DNA from: Acidobacteria bacterium SCN 69-37 | GTDB taxonomy: Bacteria > Acidobacteriota > Vicinamibacteria > Vicinamibacterales > SCN-69-37 | Assembly (NCBI GenBank): GCA_001724025.1 | Contig: MEDJ01000011.1 | Span: 1 to 64,000, forward strand | Direction of reading: 5' to 3' | Length of the DNA stretch: 64,000 nt | In this document: positions 1 to 14,825 of the stretch, piece by piece | Layout: every line of letters starts with the position of its first letter | Numbering within the stretch: the stretch's first letter is position 1 | Notes under the pieces: model-generated | What the model was told of the DNA's origin: nothing | Databases searched by the model: none | What the model saw: the letters and a program-made list of their open reading frames with translations, nothing else | Translations under genes and position numbers: made by a program

Positions 1-38
1 CTCGGCGTCGCCCCGCCCCGCGGTGCGTACGGACACCG

Positions 39-74
39 CCGGTCCCCGGGCGGTCGCATCCGCCCGGGGACCGG
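39..74. terminator. Strong GC hairpin before the first gene
   Basis: A perfect 15-bp inverted repeat (arms 39-53 and 60-74) with a 6-base loop TCGCAT. It lies just upstream of the -10 box at 89, so it most likely ends transcription of a gene lying before the window. No T-tract follows, so intrinsic termination is inferred from stem strength only. Confidence 0.55.
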
Positions 75-88
75 CGCGGACTTTGCCC

Positions 89-94
89 TACAAT
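89..94 (+). promoter_or_regulatory. -10 box TACAAT for a probably leaderless mRNA
   Basis: TACAAT ends 7 bases before the ATG at 102. A transcript starting 7-8 bases after the box would begin at or next to that ATG. The alternative ATG at 93 lies inside the box, which argues for the 102 start. No Shine-Dalgarno is visible. Confidence 0.5.
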
Positions 95-101
95 GGTGCG
101 C

Positions 102-1988
102 ATGCTGTCTCGCGCCGCCTCCAGGTTCTGGCTCATGGCTCCGGCATTTGCCGCGTTGACGCTGCAGGGTGCCGTTGCGCAGGAGCGCGACCGCGCCGAC
201 GTCCCCGATCAATACAAGTGGGATCTGACGGCCATCTATCCGTCGAACGACGCATGGCGGAGCGCGAAGACCCGCATCGAAGCCGGGCTGCCCGAGCTCA
301 AGCGCTTCGAGGGGCGCCTGGGATCGTCGGCCACGGTGCTGGCCGATGCGATGGACGCGATCTACGGGGCCCAGAAGGAGCTCTATCGCGCCTATGGCTA
401 TGCCAGCCTCCTCGCCGATCAGGACACGCGCGAGGCGTCGAGTGAGGCCATGCGCCAGGAGATGGTGCAGATTGCCGCGGCCTTCGGCGCACAGGTGGCC
501 TACGTCGAACCCGAGATCCTCGGCTTCGCGCAGGGCACCGTCCAGCGGTTCGTGACCGCCGAGCCCCGGCTGGCGCCGTACCGGTTCTATCTCGAGGACA
601 TCGCGCGGCGGGCGCCGCACACGCTGTCGCCGGGCGAGGAGAAGATCCTCGCCGATGTCGGCCCGCTGGCCGGCTCGCCATCGGATGTCTACAACATCCT
701 CTCGAACGCCGACTTCCCGTATCCCGTCGTCACGCTGAGCGATGGCACCGAGGTGCGCATCACGCAGGCGAACTATGGCCTGTATCGCGCGAGCGCGAAC
801 CGTCGCGATCGCGAGAGCGTCATGTCGGCGTTCTTCGGCGCGCTCGGCAGCTTCGGTCGCACGCTCGGCACGACGATGAACGGGAGCGTGCAGAAGGCGC
901 TGTTCTTTGCGAAGGCACGGCACCACGACTCGTCGCTCGAGTCGACCCTGAACGGTCCGAACATTCCGGTCTCGGTCTACACGCGCCTGGTGGACGGCGT
1001 GAACCGGCACCTGCCGAGCTTCCACCGCTACCTGCAGCTGCGCAAGCGCATGCTCGGCGTGGACGAACTCCACTATTACGATCTCTACGCGCCGCTCGTG
1101 TCGTCGGTCGAACTGACCTACACGCCCGACGAGGCCATCGGCCACATCAAGGCCGCCATGGCGCCGCTCGGCACCGAATACGTCTCGGTGCTCGACCGCG
1201 CGTTCAAGGAACGGTGGATCGACATGTTCCCGACGCCGGGCAAGCGGTCCGGCGCGTACTCGCAGGACGCGGCGTTCGACGTCCACCCGTACATGCTGAT
1301 GAACTACAACGGCAAGTACGACGACATGAGCACGCTGGCGCACGAGCTCGGGCACACGATGCAGAGCTACCTGTCGAGCCGCACGCAGCCCTATCCGATG
1401 GCCGACTACCCGACGTTCGTGGCCGAGGTCGCCTCGACCTTCAACGAGTCGCTGCTCGTCGACCATATGCTCACGACGCTGAAGGACGACGACGTGCGGC
1501 TGTCGCTGCTCGGCAGCTATCTCGAGAACATCAAGGGCACGGTCTTCCGCCAGACGCAGTTCGCGGAGTTCGAGCTCGCCATGCACGAGATGGCGCAGAA
1601 GGGACAGCCCATCACGGGCGCGGCGCTCGACGAACTCTACATGGGGATCACGAAGAAGTACTACGGGCACGACGCGGGCGTGACGGTGGTCGACGACTAC
1701 GTCGCGCACGAGTGGAGCTACATTCCGCACTTCTACCGCGATTTCTACGTGTTCCAGTACGCGACGTCGTTCACCGCGTCCGAGGCGCTCGCGCAGCGCG
1801 TGAAGGCGGGCGAGGCCGGGGCGGTGCAGCGGTATCTGGCGTTCCTGTCGGCCGGCGGGTCCAAGTATCCGATCGACCTGCTGCGCGACGCGGGCGTGGA
1901 CATGACCACCGACGAGCCGCTCGATCTCACCATCAGGGAAATGGACCGCGTGATGGACGAGATGGAGGCGCTGCTGGCCCGTCGCTGA
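102..1988 (+). CDS. Secreted oligoendopeptidase F-type M3 metallopeptidase
   Basis: A zinc oligopeptidase of family M3, subfamily M3B (PepF-like), which cuts short peptides. The zinc site HELGH lies at about residues 414-418, with the third ligand expected in the following FVAEVAS segment; the length of 628 aa is usual for the family. Residues 1-28 form a Sec-type signal peptide ending near AVAQ, so the enzyme probably works in the periplasm, unlike the cytosolic Gram-positive PepF. The start at 102 is preferred over 93 because the -10 box covers 93-94. Likely role: trimming peptides from extracellular protein breakdown. Family is certain; substrate is not known. Confidence 0.93.
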   Translation: MLSRAASRFWLMAPAFAALTLQGAVAQERDRADVPDQYKWDLTAIYPSNDAWRSAKTRIEAGLPELKRFEGRLGSSATVLADAMDAIYGAQKELYRAYGYASLLADQDTREASSEAMRQEMVQIAAAFGAQVAYVEPEILGFAQGTVQRFVTAEPRLAPYRFYLEDIARRAPHTLSPGEEKILADVGPLAGSPSDVYNILSNADFPYPVVTLSDGTEVRITQANYGLYRASANRRDRESVMSAFFGALGSFGRTLGTTMNGSVQKALFFAKARHHDSSLESTLNGPNIPVSVYTRLVDGVNRHLPSFHRYLQLRKRMLGVDELHYYDLYAPLVSSVELTYTPDEAIGHIKAAMAPLGTEYVSVLDRAFKERWIDMFPTPGKRSGAYSQDAAFDVHPYMLMNYNGKYDDMSTLAHELGHTMQSYLSSRTQPYPMADYPTFVAEVASTFNESLLVDHMLTTLKDDDVRLSLLGSYLENIKGTVFRQTQFAEFELAMHEMAQKGQPITGAALDELYMGITKKYYGHDAGVTVVDDYVAHEWSYIPHFYRDFYVFQYATSFTASEALAQRVKAGEAGAVQRYLAFLSAGGSKYPIDLLRDAGVDMTTDEPLDLTIREMDRVMDEMEALLARR

Positions 1989-2017
1989 TCGGCCGGGGCA
2001 TCGGCGATCGGGACTGC

Positions 2018-2023
2018 TATAGT
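2018..2023 (+). promoter_or_regulatory. -10 box TATAGT, near-leaderless start
   Basis: TATAGT lies 9 bases before the ATG at 2033. The transcript would carry only one or two untranslated bases. The gene therefore may have its own promoter although it closely follows the peptidase. Confidence 0.45.
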
Positions 2024-2032
2024 AGGCGCCCT

Positions 2033-2818
2033 ATGCGCCACGTCGCCGCTCGCGTCCGTTTCGCCCTGCTGGCGACCGCCGCTCTCGTGGCCGGCGGTCG
2101 AGGCGTTGCCGCCCAGACGCTCCCGCAGCTGCCCGTCGGGAAGACCTCGACCGGCCAGGTGTCCGAACGGGCGCCCACCATTTACCGCTTCACCGCGCCA
2201 TCGGCCGGCGTGTTGTCCGTGGCTGTTCGCGCCGACGCCGACGTCACGATCAAAGTGACCGACGAGGACGGGCAGGTGCTGCCGGACGGTGTGGCCGATG
2301 TCGACCTGTGGGGGAACGCGGGCAACGAACAGGTGCTCGTGCCGCTGCCCGAACGGGGCGACTACCGCGTGCACATCGCGATGTACGGCCGGGGCTCGGC
2401 CGCCATGGACATCGGCGCCGGCTGGATTGCGATGCCCGGGTTTGCCCGGCCGTCGGATGCCGACGGGCGACCGTCACGGGCCACCGTGCTCGAGGTGGGG
2501 CAGAGCCACGAGGATGCACTCGACACGGACGCGGGGGATGTCTGGGACTGGTTCGCGATCACGCCGGCGACCTCGGGGGCGCTGACGGTCATCGTGCGCG
2601 GTGTGAACGACGCGTCGCCGGACCTGGCGATCGAGCTCTACACCGCCGGCGACCTGTCCGAGTACGTCGTGCGGTCCGATGACGACCTGCAGGGGAACGT
2701 CACCAACGAGTCCGCCACGATCGACGTGACGGCCGGCCAGAAGATCTACATCCGCGTGCTCGGCGCCACGGGCGATGCGCGGGGACCGTACCGGATCGCG
2801 TCGAGCCTGATCGAGTAG
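2033..2818 (+). CDS. Exported protein with two PPC-like beta domains
   Basis: A 261-aa protein with a signal peptide (about residues 1-27, cut near VAAQ). Two similar beta-rich units follow, about residues 35-125 and 145-255. Each has the pattern of the bacterial pre-peptidase C-terminal (PPC) domain: a Y-x-F/W-F-like strand, 'G-x-L-S/T-V' and an aspartate-rich turn near the end (DDDLQGN). PPC domains usually sit behind secreted proteases and help secretion or surface binding; here no catalytic domain is attached. It directly follows the secreted M3 peptidase, so an accessory role is possible but is inference only. The reading frame is open far upstream; this ATG is chosen because it opens the signal peptide. 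Confidence 0.72.
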   Translation: MRHVAARVRFALLATAALVAGGRGVAAQTLPQLPVGKTSTGQVSERAPTIYRFTAPSAGVLSVAVRADADVTIKVTDEDGQVLPDGVADVDLWGNAGNEQVLVPLPERGDYRVHIAMYGRGSAAMDIGAGWIAMPGFARPSDADGRPSRATVLEVGQSHEDALDTDAGDVWDWFAITPATSGALTVIVRGVNDASPDLAIELYTAGDLSEYVVRSDDDLQGNVTNESATIDVTAGQKIYIRVLGATGDARGPYRIASSLIE

Positions 2819-2839
2819 GACTTGTCGGCCACCGGCCTT

Positions 2840-2890
2840 CGGCAGCCAGCAGCCAGCAGCCAGCAGCCGGCAGCCGGCAGCCGGCTGCCG
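2840..2890. repeat. 7-bp tandem array (CRGCAGC) ending in a palindrome
   Basis: Six consecutive copies of CGGCAGC or CAGCAGC run from 2840 to 2881, followed by the related CGGCTGC. The end, 2875-2890, is the perfect palindrome CGGCAGCCGGCTGCCG. It fills the gap between two convergent stop codons and could act as a two-way terminator. Confidence 0.75.
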
Positions 2891-2891
2891 A

Positions 2892-4253
2892 CTACGCCGA
2901 CGCCGTCGGCGCGCCGAGCTTGAACACGTGCGGTGCCGGCGTCCGGATGGCGTTGCGGCAATCGACGATCAGGCGTGCGTGCGTGAGGATGGCGTCGTAG
3001 TCGAACACCCGGTGGTCCGTCAGGATCGCGACGCAGTCGGCCGCGGCCAGCGATTCGGGCGACAGCGCCACGGATCGCAGGTCGCCGTTGCCGGGCCAGT
3101 GGCTGGCGTCGATGACCGGCACGTACGGGTCGTGGTACGACAGGCGCGCGCCGCGCTGCTGCAGCTGCGCCATCACGTCGACGGCCGGTGATTCGCGATA
3201 GTCGTCGATGTCGTGCTTGTAGGCCACGCCCAGCACCAGCACCGAGGAGCCGCGGACGGCCTTGGCGTGCGTGTTCAGGGCGTCGGCCACTTTCTGCGCG
3301 GCATGGTGCGGCATGGCGCCGTTGACGTGGCCGGCCAGCTCGATGAACCGCGCTTCGAAGCCGACCTCCTTGACCTTCCACGACAGGTAGAACGGATCGA
3401 TCGGGATGCAGTGGCCGCCCAGGCCGGGCCCGGGGTAGAACGGCATGAAGCCGAAGGGCTTGGTGGCGGCCGCGTCGATGACTTCCCAGACGCTGATCCC
3501 GAGCCTGTCGCACATCAGCGCCAGTTCGTTGACGAGCCCGATGTTGATGGCCCGGAACGTGTTCTCGAGGAGCTTGACCATTTCGGCCACGCGCGGGGAA
3601 CTGACGGGCACGACCGTCTCGACCGAGGCGCCGTACAGCTTGGCTGCCAGCTGCGTGCAGGTGGCCGTGTGGCCGCCGACGACCTTCGGCACGTTCCGCG
3701 TGGTCCAGCGCTCGTTGCCGGGATCGACGCGCTCGGGCGAGAACGCCAGGAAAAAATCGCGTCCCGCGACCAGGCCGCGCTTTTCGAGAATCGGACGGAC
3801 CACCTCGTCCGTCGTCCCCGGATAGGTCGTGGATTCGAGGATGACCAGCTGGCCCGGCCGGAGGTATTCGGCGATCTGTTCGACGGCCGACACGACGAAC
3901 GACAGGTCGGGGTCCTTGGTCTTGCGCAGCGGCGTCGGCACACAGATGTTGATAGTGTCGAGCCCGGCGACCGCGGCGAAATCGGTGGTCGCGGCCAGAC
4001 GCCCCTCGCCGTGGAACCGCGCGACGTCGTCGCCGGGCACGTCCTGGATGTAGGAGGTGCCGGCGTTGACGGCCTGGACTTTGCGGGCGTCGAGATCGAT
4101 CCCGGTGGTGCGGAATCCGCCGCGGGCGAATTCGACGGCCAGCGGCAACCCGACATACCCGAGGCCGACGACGCCGACGAGGGCGGTCCGGGCGGTGAGA
4201 CGGGCGTCGAGGGTGGCAGCGAGGCTGTCAGCAGGGGCCAGAGTATCGGGCAT
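2892..4253 (-). CDS. UDP-GlcNAc 6-dehydrogenase-type nucleotide-sugar dehydrogenase
   Basis: An NAD-dependent four-electron dehydrogenase that oxidises C6 of a UDP-hexosamine to the uronic acid for envelope polysaccharide. The Rossmann motif GLGYVGLP is at residues 30-37. The catalytic cysteine is about residue 282 within GGHCIPIDPFYL, the form typical of WbpA/TviB-type enzymes rather than UDP-glucose dehydrogenase. At 453 aa it has the full three-domain length. It stands alone, convergent with the PPC-domain gene, with no glycosyltransferase cluster beside it, so the exact sugar (GlcNAc or ManNAc) cannot be fixed from context. Confidence 0.88.
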   Translation of the reverse strand: MPDTLAPADSLAATLDARLTARTALVGVVGLGYVGLPLAVEFARGGFRTTGIDLDARKVQAVNAGTSYIQDVPGDDVARFHGEGRLAATTDFAAVAGLDTINICVPTPLRKTKDPDLSFVVSAVEQIAEYLRPGQLVILESTTYPGTTDEVVRPILEKRGLVAGRDFFLAFSPERVDPGNERWTTRNVPKVVGGHTATCTQLAAKLYGASVETVVPVSSPRVAEMVKLLENTFRAINIGLVNELALMCDRLGISVWEVIDAAATKPFGFMPFYPGPGLGGHCIPIDPFYLSWKVKEVGFEARFIELAGHVNGAMPHHAAQKVADALNTHAKAVRGSSVLVLGVAYKHDIDDYRESPAVDVMAQLQQRGARLSYHDPYVPVIDASHWPGNGDLRSVALSPESLAAADCVAILTDHRVFDYDAILTHARLIVDCRNAIRTPAPHVFKLGAPTASA

Positions 4254-4297
4254 GGGTGTGTCGGAGCCGGTGGACGGCCGGGGGAGCGCTGGCGCCC

Positions 4298-4303
4298 ATT
4301 ATG
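4298..4303 (-). promoter_or_regulatory. -10 box CATAAT for the dehydrogenase
   Basis: On the minus strand CATAAT in a GGCATAATGG context lies about 45 bases upstream of the ATG at 4253. It is the only good -10 match in this spacer on that strand. Confidence 0.35.
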
Positions 4304-4469
4304 CCACCGTGAGCCCGCCCGCGAACCGTGTGATGTCATCGCCCTGGCGCACACCCCGATGTACGCCATCTTCACGACGGCGGCTGCGATGGTGCGCTTT
4401 GTCTGGGGGGCGGAAGGCCGATATCCGCGAGCCGCTCGGCCCGGGGGCGGGGCTGGCCGTGCTGCCGGT

Positions 4470-4508
4470 CACGCGTCCCGTCACTGTCCTCAGACAGCGT
4501 GACGCGTG
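4470..4508. other. Long stem-loop between divergent genes
   Basis: Outer arms CACGCGTC (4470-4477) and GACGCGTG (4501-4508) pair perfectly, and inner CACTGTC/GACAG-GTG segments can extend the stem. It lies in the 463-base spacer between the divergent dehydrogenase and radical SAM genes. A T-rich stretch (AACTCTTTGATTTG) follows on the plus strand. It could be a regulatory RNA structure or a protein-binding site; nothing else recognisable is in this spacer. Confidence 0.35.
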
Positions 4509-4716
4509 GTAACTCTTTGATTTGTCTGGGCTTGGACGTCCGAAGCCCGTGGCCGCTCGGGTGGGGGGAGTGCCCGCTCGCCTTGGAAATCTGCCCGTTG
4601 GGGACTTTTCCGGCAGGCCTGGCGCGCCTTGGGACTATTCTGCACCGCGGTAGGTTCCCGCGGGGGCGTGCCGGTTTGGGTCTCCCGACCCACTTCATCT
4701 CGAGGTTGCAACAGAC

Positions 4717-6786
<2,070 letters not shown>

Positions 6787-6807
6787 GGACGGCGGCGGGC
6801 GGCGTGC

Positions 6808-6835
6808 CGGAGCCCCGGGGCTTCAGCCCCGGGGA
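6808..6835 (+). repeat. REP-like palindrome, copy 1
   Basis: GGAG followed by the stem CCCCGGGGCT-TC-AGCCCCGGGG (6813-6834). It belongs to the family also found at 38784-38848, 60585-60656 and 62587-62613. It lies just after the radical SAM gene. Confidence 0.75.
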
Positions 6836-6845
6836 CAGGACCAGG

Positions 6846-6885
6846 ACCACGGGCCGGGTGAGTGTCGACTCACCCGGCCCGTGGT
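6846..6885 (+). terminator. 18-bp perfect hairpin after the radical SAM gene
   Basis: Arms 6846-6863 and 6868-6885 are perfect reverse complements with the tetraloop GTCG. It lies 60 bases after the radical SAM stop codon and is the likely terminator, although no T-run follows. The rest of the spacer to 7213 holds one copy of the GGCTACGAGGCCAC repeat word (6900-6913) and no gene I can support. Confidence 0.65.
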
Positions 6886-7213
6886 GTGTACGAAGGCAAG
6901 GCTACGAGGCCACAAGGCTGCCGGGCAACGCAGGAGACCGTCTCTTGCAGCGTCGGCGCGCCCGGTACGAGCGACGAGAAGACGTGCCAGCCGTCGCCGG
7001 ACCGTCGATGAGGGATTCGGAATCCATCGAACAGCCAGCCGAGCCGCGCGGCCGTCAGGCCATCCACGCCGTTCGCCAAAGAGGACCGGTGCCGCCGCCA
7101 GGCCTGGCCCCGGCCGCCGGCCTTGCGCGGTGGCGCGTGCGCGCATAGGCTGATGCGACTTCACGATCCCGAGTTCGAGACCACTCAGCCGTGCGCCGGC
7201 TGGAAGGAGACCG

Positions 7214-8533
7214 ATGGCTGGAGCCGTCTCACGCGTGGGCTACTACCGCTGGGTCATCTGCGGGCTGCTGTTCTTCGCCGCCACGATCAACTACGTCGAT
7301 CGCCAGGTGATCGGCATCCTGAAGCCCACGCTGCAGGCCGAGTTCGGGTGGAGCGAACTCGACTACGGGGACATCGTCTTCGCATTCCAGTTGGCCTACG
7401 GCCTCGGGTTCCTCGTGGCCGGGCGCGTCATGGACTGGCTCGGCACGCGTCGCGGGTTCGCCCTGGCGATCGTGCTCTGGAGCCTGGCGGCCGTCGGACA
7501 CGCCGAGGCGATCGTCATCGGCGAGCACGTCCAGCCGCTGTTCACGGCGATCGGCCTCGGGTACAGCGTGTCGGTCACCGGGTTCCTGGTGGTGCGGTTC
7601 CTGCTCGGCCTGGGCGAGGCCGGCAACTTCCCGGCGGCCATCAAGACCGTGGCCGAGTGGTTTCCGCGCCGCGAGCGGGCGCTGGCCACGGGGATTTTCA
7701 ACTCCGGCACGAACATCGGCGCGCTCGTCACGCCGATCGTCGTGCCCGTGATCGTCGCACGGTGGGGCTGGTACTGGGCATTCGTCCTCACCGGGATCGT
7801 GGGATTCGCGTGGGTCGGAGCCTGGTGGCTGCTGTACGGGCCGCCCGACCGTCACCCGCGTGTCAGCGCCGAGGAACTGGCGCTGATCCGCAGCGATCCC
7901 CAGGAGCCGCAGCGTCGTCTCCCGTATCGCGCGCTGCTGCCGCATCGCCAGGCCTGGGCGTTCATTGTCGGCAAGTTCCTGACTGACCCGGTCTGGTGGC
8001 TGTATCTCTTCTGGATTCCCGACTTCCTGCATCGCAACTACGGCCTGAACCTGGCCGGCATGGGGCTGCCGCTCGTCGTGATCTATCTGGTGGCCGACAT
8101 CGGCAGCATCGGCGGCGGGTGGCTGTCGTCGCGGCTGATCGGGCACGGGTGGTCGGTGAACGCGTCGCGGAAGACCGCGATGCTGGTGATGGCCCTGGCT
8201 GTCGTGCCGATCGTGTTCGCGTCCAACGTCCAGCACCTGTGGGTGGCCGTCGCCCTGATTGCCATCGCCGCGTCGGCGCACCAGGGCTGGTCGGCGAACC
8301 TGTTCACGCTCACCTCGGACATGTTCCCGAAGTCGGCTGTCGGATCGGTCGTCGGGCTCGGCGGACTGGCCGGATCGATCGGCGGGATGTTGATCGCGAA
8401 GGTCACGGCGTACCTGCTCCAGACGACGGGCAGCTACGTGCCGGTGTTCCTGATGGCGGGATTCATGTATCTGATTGCCCTGGCGATCATCCACCTGCTC
8501 GTCCCGCGACTGGAGCCGGCGAAGATTGAATGA
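7214..8533 (+). CDS. MFS transporter, anion:cation symporter (hexuronate-type)
   Basis: A 439-aa, 12-helix major facilitator protein. The opening stretch ATINYVDRQVIGILKP and the DWLGTRRG loop between helices 2 and 3 are typical of the ACS subfamily (ExuT/GudP/tartrate transporters), which imports sugar acids and other organic anions with protons or sodium. AAGGAG stands 4 bases before the ATG. It acts in the inner membrane. Glucuronate import would fit the alpha-glucuronidase at 17918, but the two genes are 10 kb apart, so the substrate is inference. No catabolic gene is adjacent. Confidence 0.82.
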   Translation: MAGAVSRVGYYRWVICGLLFFAATINYVDRQVIGILKPTLQAEFGWSELDYGDIVFAFQLAYGLGFLVAGRVMDWLGTRRGFALAIVLWSLAAVGHAEAIVIGEHVQPLFTAIGLGYSVSVTGFLVVRFLLGLGEAGNFPAAIKTVAEWFPRRERALATGIFNSGTNIGALVTPIVVPVIVARWGWYWAFVLTGIVGFAWVGAWWLLYGPPDRHPRVSAEELALIRSDPQEPQRRLPYRALLPHRQAWAFIVGKFLTDPVWWLYLFWIPDFLHRNYGLNLAGMGLPLVVIYLVADIGSIGGGWLSSRLIGHGWSVNASRKTAMLVMALAVVPIVFASNVQHLWVAVALIAIAASAHQGWSANLFTLTSDMFPKSAVGSVVGLGGLAGSIGGMLIAKVTAYLLQTTGSYVPVFLMAGFMYLIALAIIHLLVPRLEPAKIE

Positions 8534-8575
8534 ATGAAGGCCCCACGGCGATGAGGCACGAGCCCCGGTCGTCCG

Positions 8576-8602
8576 GTGGCCTCGTAGCCTCGTGGCCTCG
8601 TG
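8576..8602. repeat. Degenerate GTGGCCTCGTAGCC word repeat
   Basis: GTGGCCTCGTAGCC followed by CTCGTGGCCTCGTG. The reverse complement GGCTACGAGGCCAC occurs at 6900-6913 and related words at 50004-50040. These are short noncoding arrays in spacers. Confidence 0.5.
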
Positions 8603-8608
8603 TAGTCT
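8603..8608 (+). promoter_or_regulatory. -10 box TAGTCT, leaderless start
   Basis: TAGTCT lies exactly 7 bases before the ATG at 8616, and no Shine-Dalgarno precedes that codon. Confidence 0.4.
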
Positions 8609-8615
8609 TCCAGCA

Positions 8616-9143
8616 ATGCCAAGAACGCCGCGCGTTGTCGATATCGGGGTGATGCTGAGTCTGGTCGTCGGCACGGCTCTCGCTGTGCGGTGGGGCGGGG
8701 GCGCGCGAATCGTCGGGGACGCGTGGATAACCGCCGTGGCCGCGGGCGTGACCGGGCTGGTCTTCGGACTCCCGATCGTCGCGTTCACGCTCGAACGGGG
8801 CCGGACGTCGGCCGCCTGGCTGACGGGACTCGGCGCCGTGGCCGGGGCCCTGCCACTGGCCCTGCTCGGCCTGAGCGGGATGATGGACCTGCGTTTCCGC
8901 GCGGGCGACTGGGAGCGCGTGACCTGGGCTCTCGAGCGCGGCATGCCCCTGCCGGGCGTCGGCATCCTCTACTGGCCGCGGTACCTGCGGCTCGAAGTAC
9001 AGACCGTGCTGATCGGGCTCGCGTGCGGTCTGATGTTCTGGCTCCTCATGATTCGCGCCCGTCCCGAGACGCGCGCCATCAACGGGCTCCTGGCCCTGTT
9101 CGTCCTCGGCATCCTGATGACGGTCGCGACGTGGCTCCGGTGA
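8616..9143 (+). CDS. Small integral membrane protein of unknown function
   Basis: A 175-aa protein with about five hydrophobic helices (near residues 6-22, 36-54, 60-82, 128-147 and 155-172) joined by short charged loops. There is no signal peptide or catalytic motif. I do not recognise the family. The ATG at 8616 is preferred over an in-frame start at 8592 because the earlier one lies inside the intergenic word repeat and upstream of the -10 box. It sits between the MFS gene and the LysR gene with separate promoters. Confidence 0.6.
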   Translation: MPRTPRVVDIGVMLSLVVGTALAVRWGGGARIVGDAWITAVAAGVTGLVFGLPIVAFTLERGRTSAAWLTGLGAVAGALPLALLGLSGMMDLRFRAGDWERVTWALERGMPLPGVGILYWPRYLRLEVQTVLIGLACGLMFWLLMIRARPETRAINGLLALFVLGILMTVATWLR

Positions 9144-9188
9144 GGCGAGGCTGGGAGCCGCCTCCTTCCCGCCTGTAGCCTCCCCGTC

Positions 9189-9194
9189 TACAAT
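9189..9194 (+). promoter_or_regulatory. -10 box TACAAT, leaderless GTG start
   Basis: TACAAT is followed by 6 bases and then the GTG of the LysR gene. Transcription at the usual distance would begin on the G of the start codon. Confidence 0.5.
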
Positions 9195-9200
9195 CGCCCC

Positions 9201-10115
9201 GTGGATCTGCGTCAGCTCGAAATCCTGCGTGCGGTGGCCGACACCGGCTCGTTCACGGCGGCGGGGCATCACCTGCACCTGTCGCAGTCGGCGGTGAGTC
9301 GTCAGATTCTGGTGCTCGAGGACGAACTCGAAGAGCAGGTGTTCCTGCGGGTCGGCGGCAAGATCCGGATCACGCCGGCCGGTGCCGCGCTGCTGGCGCT
9401 CAGCCGCCGGGTGTTCGAGGACATCGAGGCGACGCGTGCCGCCATCGTCGATGCGCGTCGGACGCTCGCGGGTACGCTCAGGCTCGTCGGCGGCATGACC
9501 GTCTGCCTGTATGTCTTCCCGCCGCTCATCAAGGAGTTCCGCAAGCACCACCCCAACGTCGAGGTGAAGGTCACACCCACGTCGACTCCGCGCCTGGTCC
9601 GGCAGCTGAAGACCGGCGCCGCCGATCTGGGACTGGTGACGCTACCTGTCGACGATCCCGTGCTCGACGTCGAGCCGGTGCTGCAGGAGGAACTGCTGCT
9701 CGTGATGGCGCCGCAGCACCCGCTCGCGCACAAGCGCCATATCGTGCCGAAAGATCTGGTGCGGCAGCCATTCGTGCTCTTCGAGGCCGGATCGAACAGT
9801 CGTCGCACGATCGAGGAATTCTTCGCGCGCCAGCAGATCACGCCGAAGGTCGTCACCGAAACCGAGAACGTGGAGATCATCAAGGCCATGGTGCGCGTCA
9901 GGCTCGGCATCTCGGTCATCCCGTACCAGGCGATGGCGCGCGAGGTGGCCGCCGGCCAGCTGGCCTGCGCGCGGATCGTCGGCCAGACGCTCACGCGGGA
10001 GACGGGCTGGGTCCACCCGCGGTCGGCACGGCTGCCCCGGGCAGTGGTGGAGATGAAACGTATGCTCGACGTGGTGGCGCCCCGCCTGAAACTCCTGCCG
10101 GACGAAACCCTCTGA
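9201..10115 (+). CDS. LysR-family transcriptional regulator
   Basis: A 304-aa LysR regulator: a winged helix-turn-helix at residues 1-60 (MDLRQLEILRAVADTGSFTA, then SQSAVSRQI) and a type-2 periplasmic-binding-like effector domain from about residue 90. The start is GTG with no Shine-Dalgarno. The gene lies directly upstream of gltB in the same direction; in Bacillus the LysR protein GltC activates gltAB, so control of gltBD is an attractive but unproven guess. The effector is unknown. Confidence 0.88.
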   Translation: MDLRQLEILRAVADTGSFTAAGHHLHLSQSAVSRQILVLEDELEEQVFLRVGGKIRITPAGAALLALSRRVFEDIEATRAAIVDARRTLAGTLRLVGGMTVCLYVFPPLIKEFRKHHPNVEVKVTPTSTPRLVRQLKTGAADLGLVTLPVDDPVLDVEPVLQEELLLVMAPQHPLAHKRHIVPKDLVRQPFVLFEAGSNSRRTIEEFFARQQITPKVVTETENVEIIKAMVRVRLGISVIPYQAMAREVAAGQLACARIVGQTLTRETGWVHPRSARLPRAVVEMKRMLDVVAPRLKLLPDETL

Positions 10116-10124
10116 TTCGGTGTT

Positions 10125-10136
10125 TTCAGGCCTGAA
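10125..10136. promoter_or_regulatory. 12-bp palindrome upstream of gltB
   Basis: TTCAGGCCTGAA is a perfect palindrome in the 126-base gap between the LysR gene and gltB, about 105 bases before the gltB start. It contains the dyad typical of LysR sites but not a clear T-N11-A box. It is a candidate operator only. Confidence 0.3.
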
Positions 10137-10241
10137 GCGACCAGTCATGAGTCCGCGACGGCCTGGCCCAGAAGCTGTACGCATGACCCCGATGACAAAA
10201 TTCCGTTCGGTACGCAGGGGGTTCCTGAGCAATAACACGTT

Positions 10242-14817
<4,576 letters not shown>

Positions 14818-14825
<8 letters not shown>

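Noticed and set aside
2840-2890. Possible CRISPR-like array
   Set aside because: Seven-base units with no spacers; a simple tandem repeat. No cas gene is in the window.
7140-7213. tRNA-like TTCGAGACC stretch
   Set aside because: No acceptor stem or anticodon arm can be folded around it.
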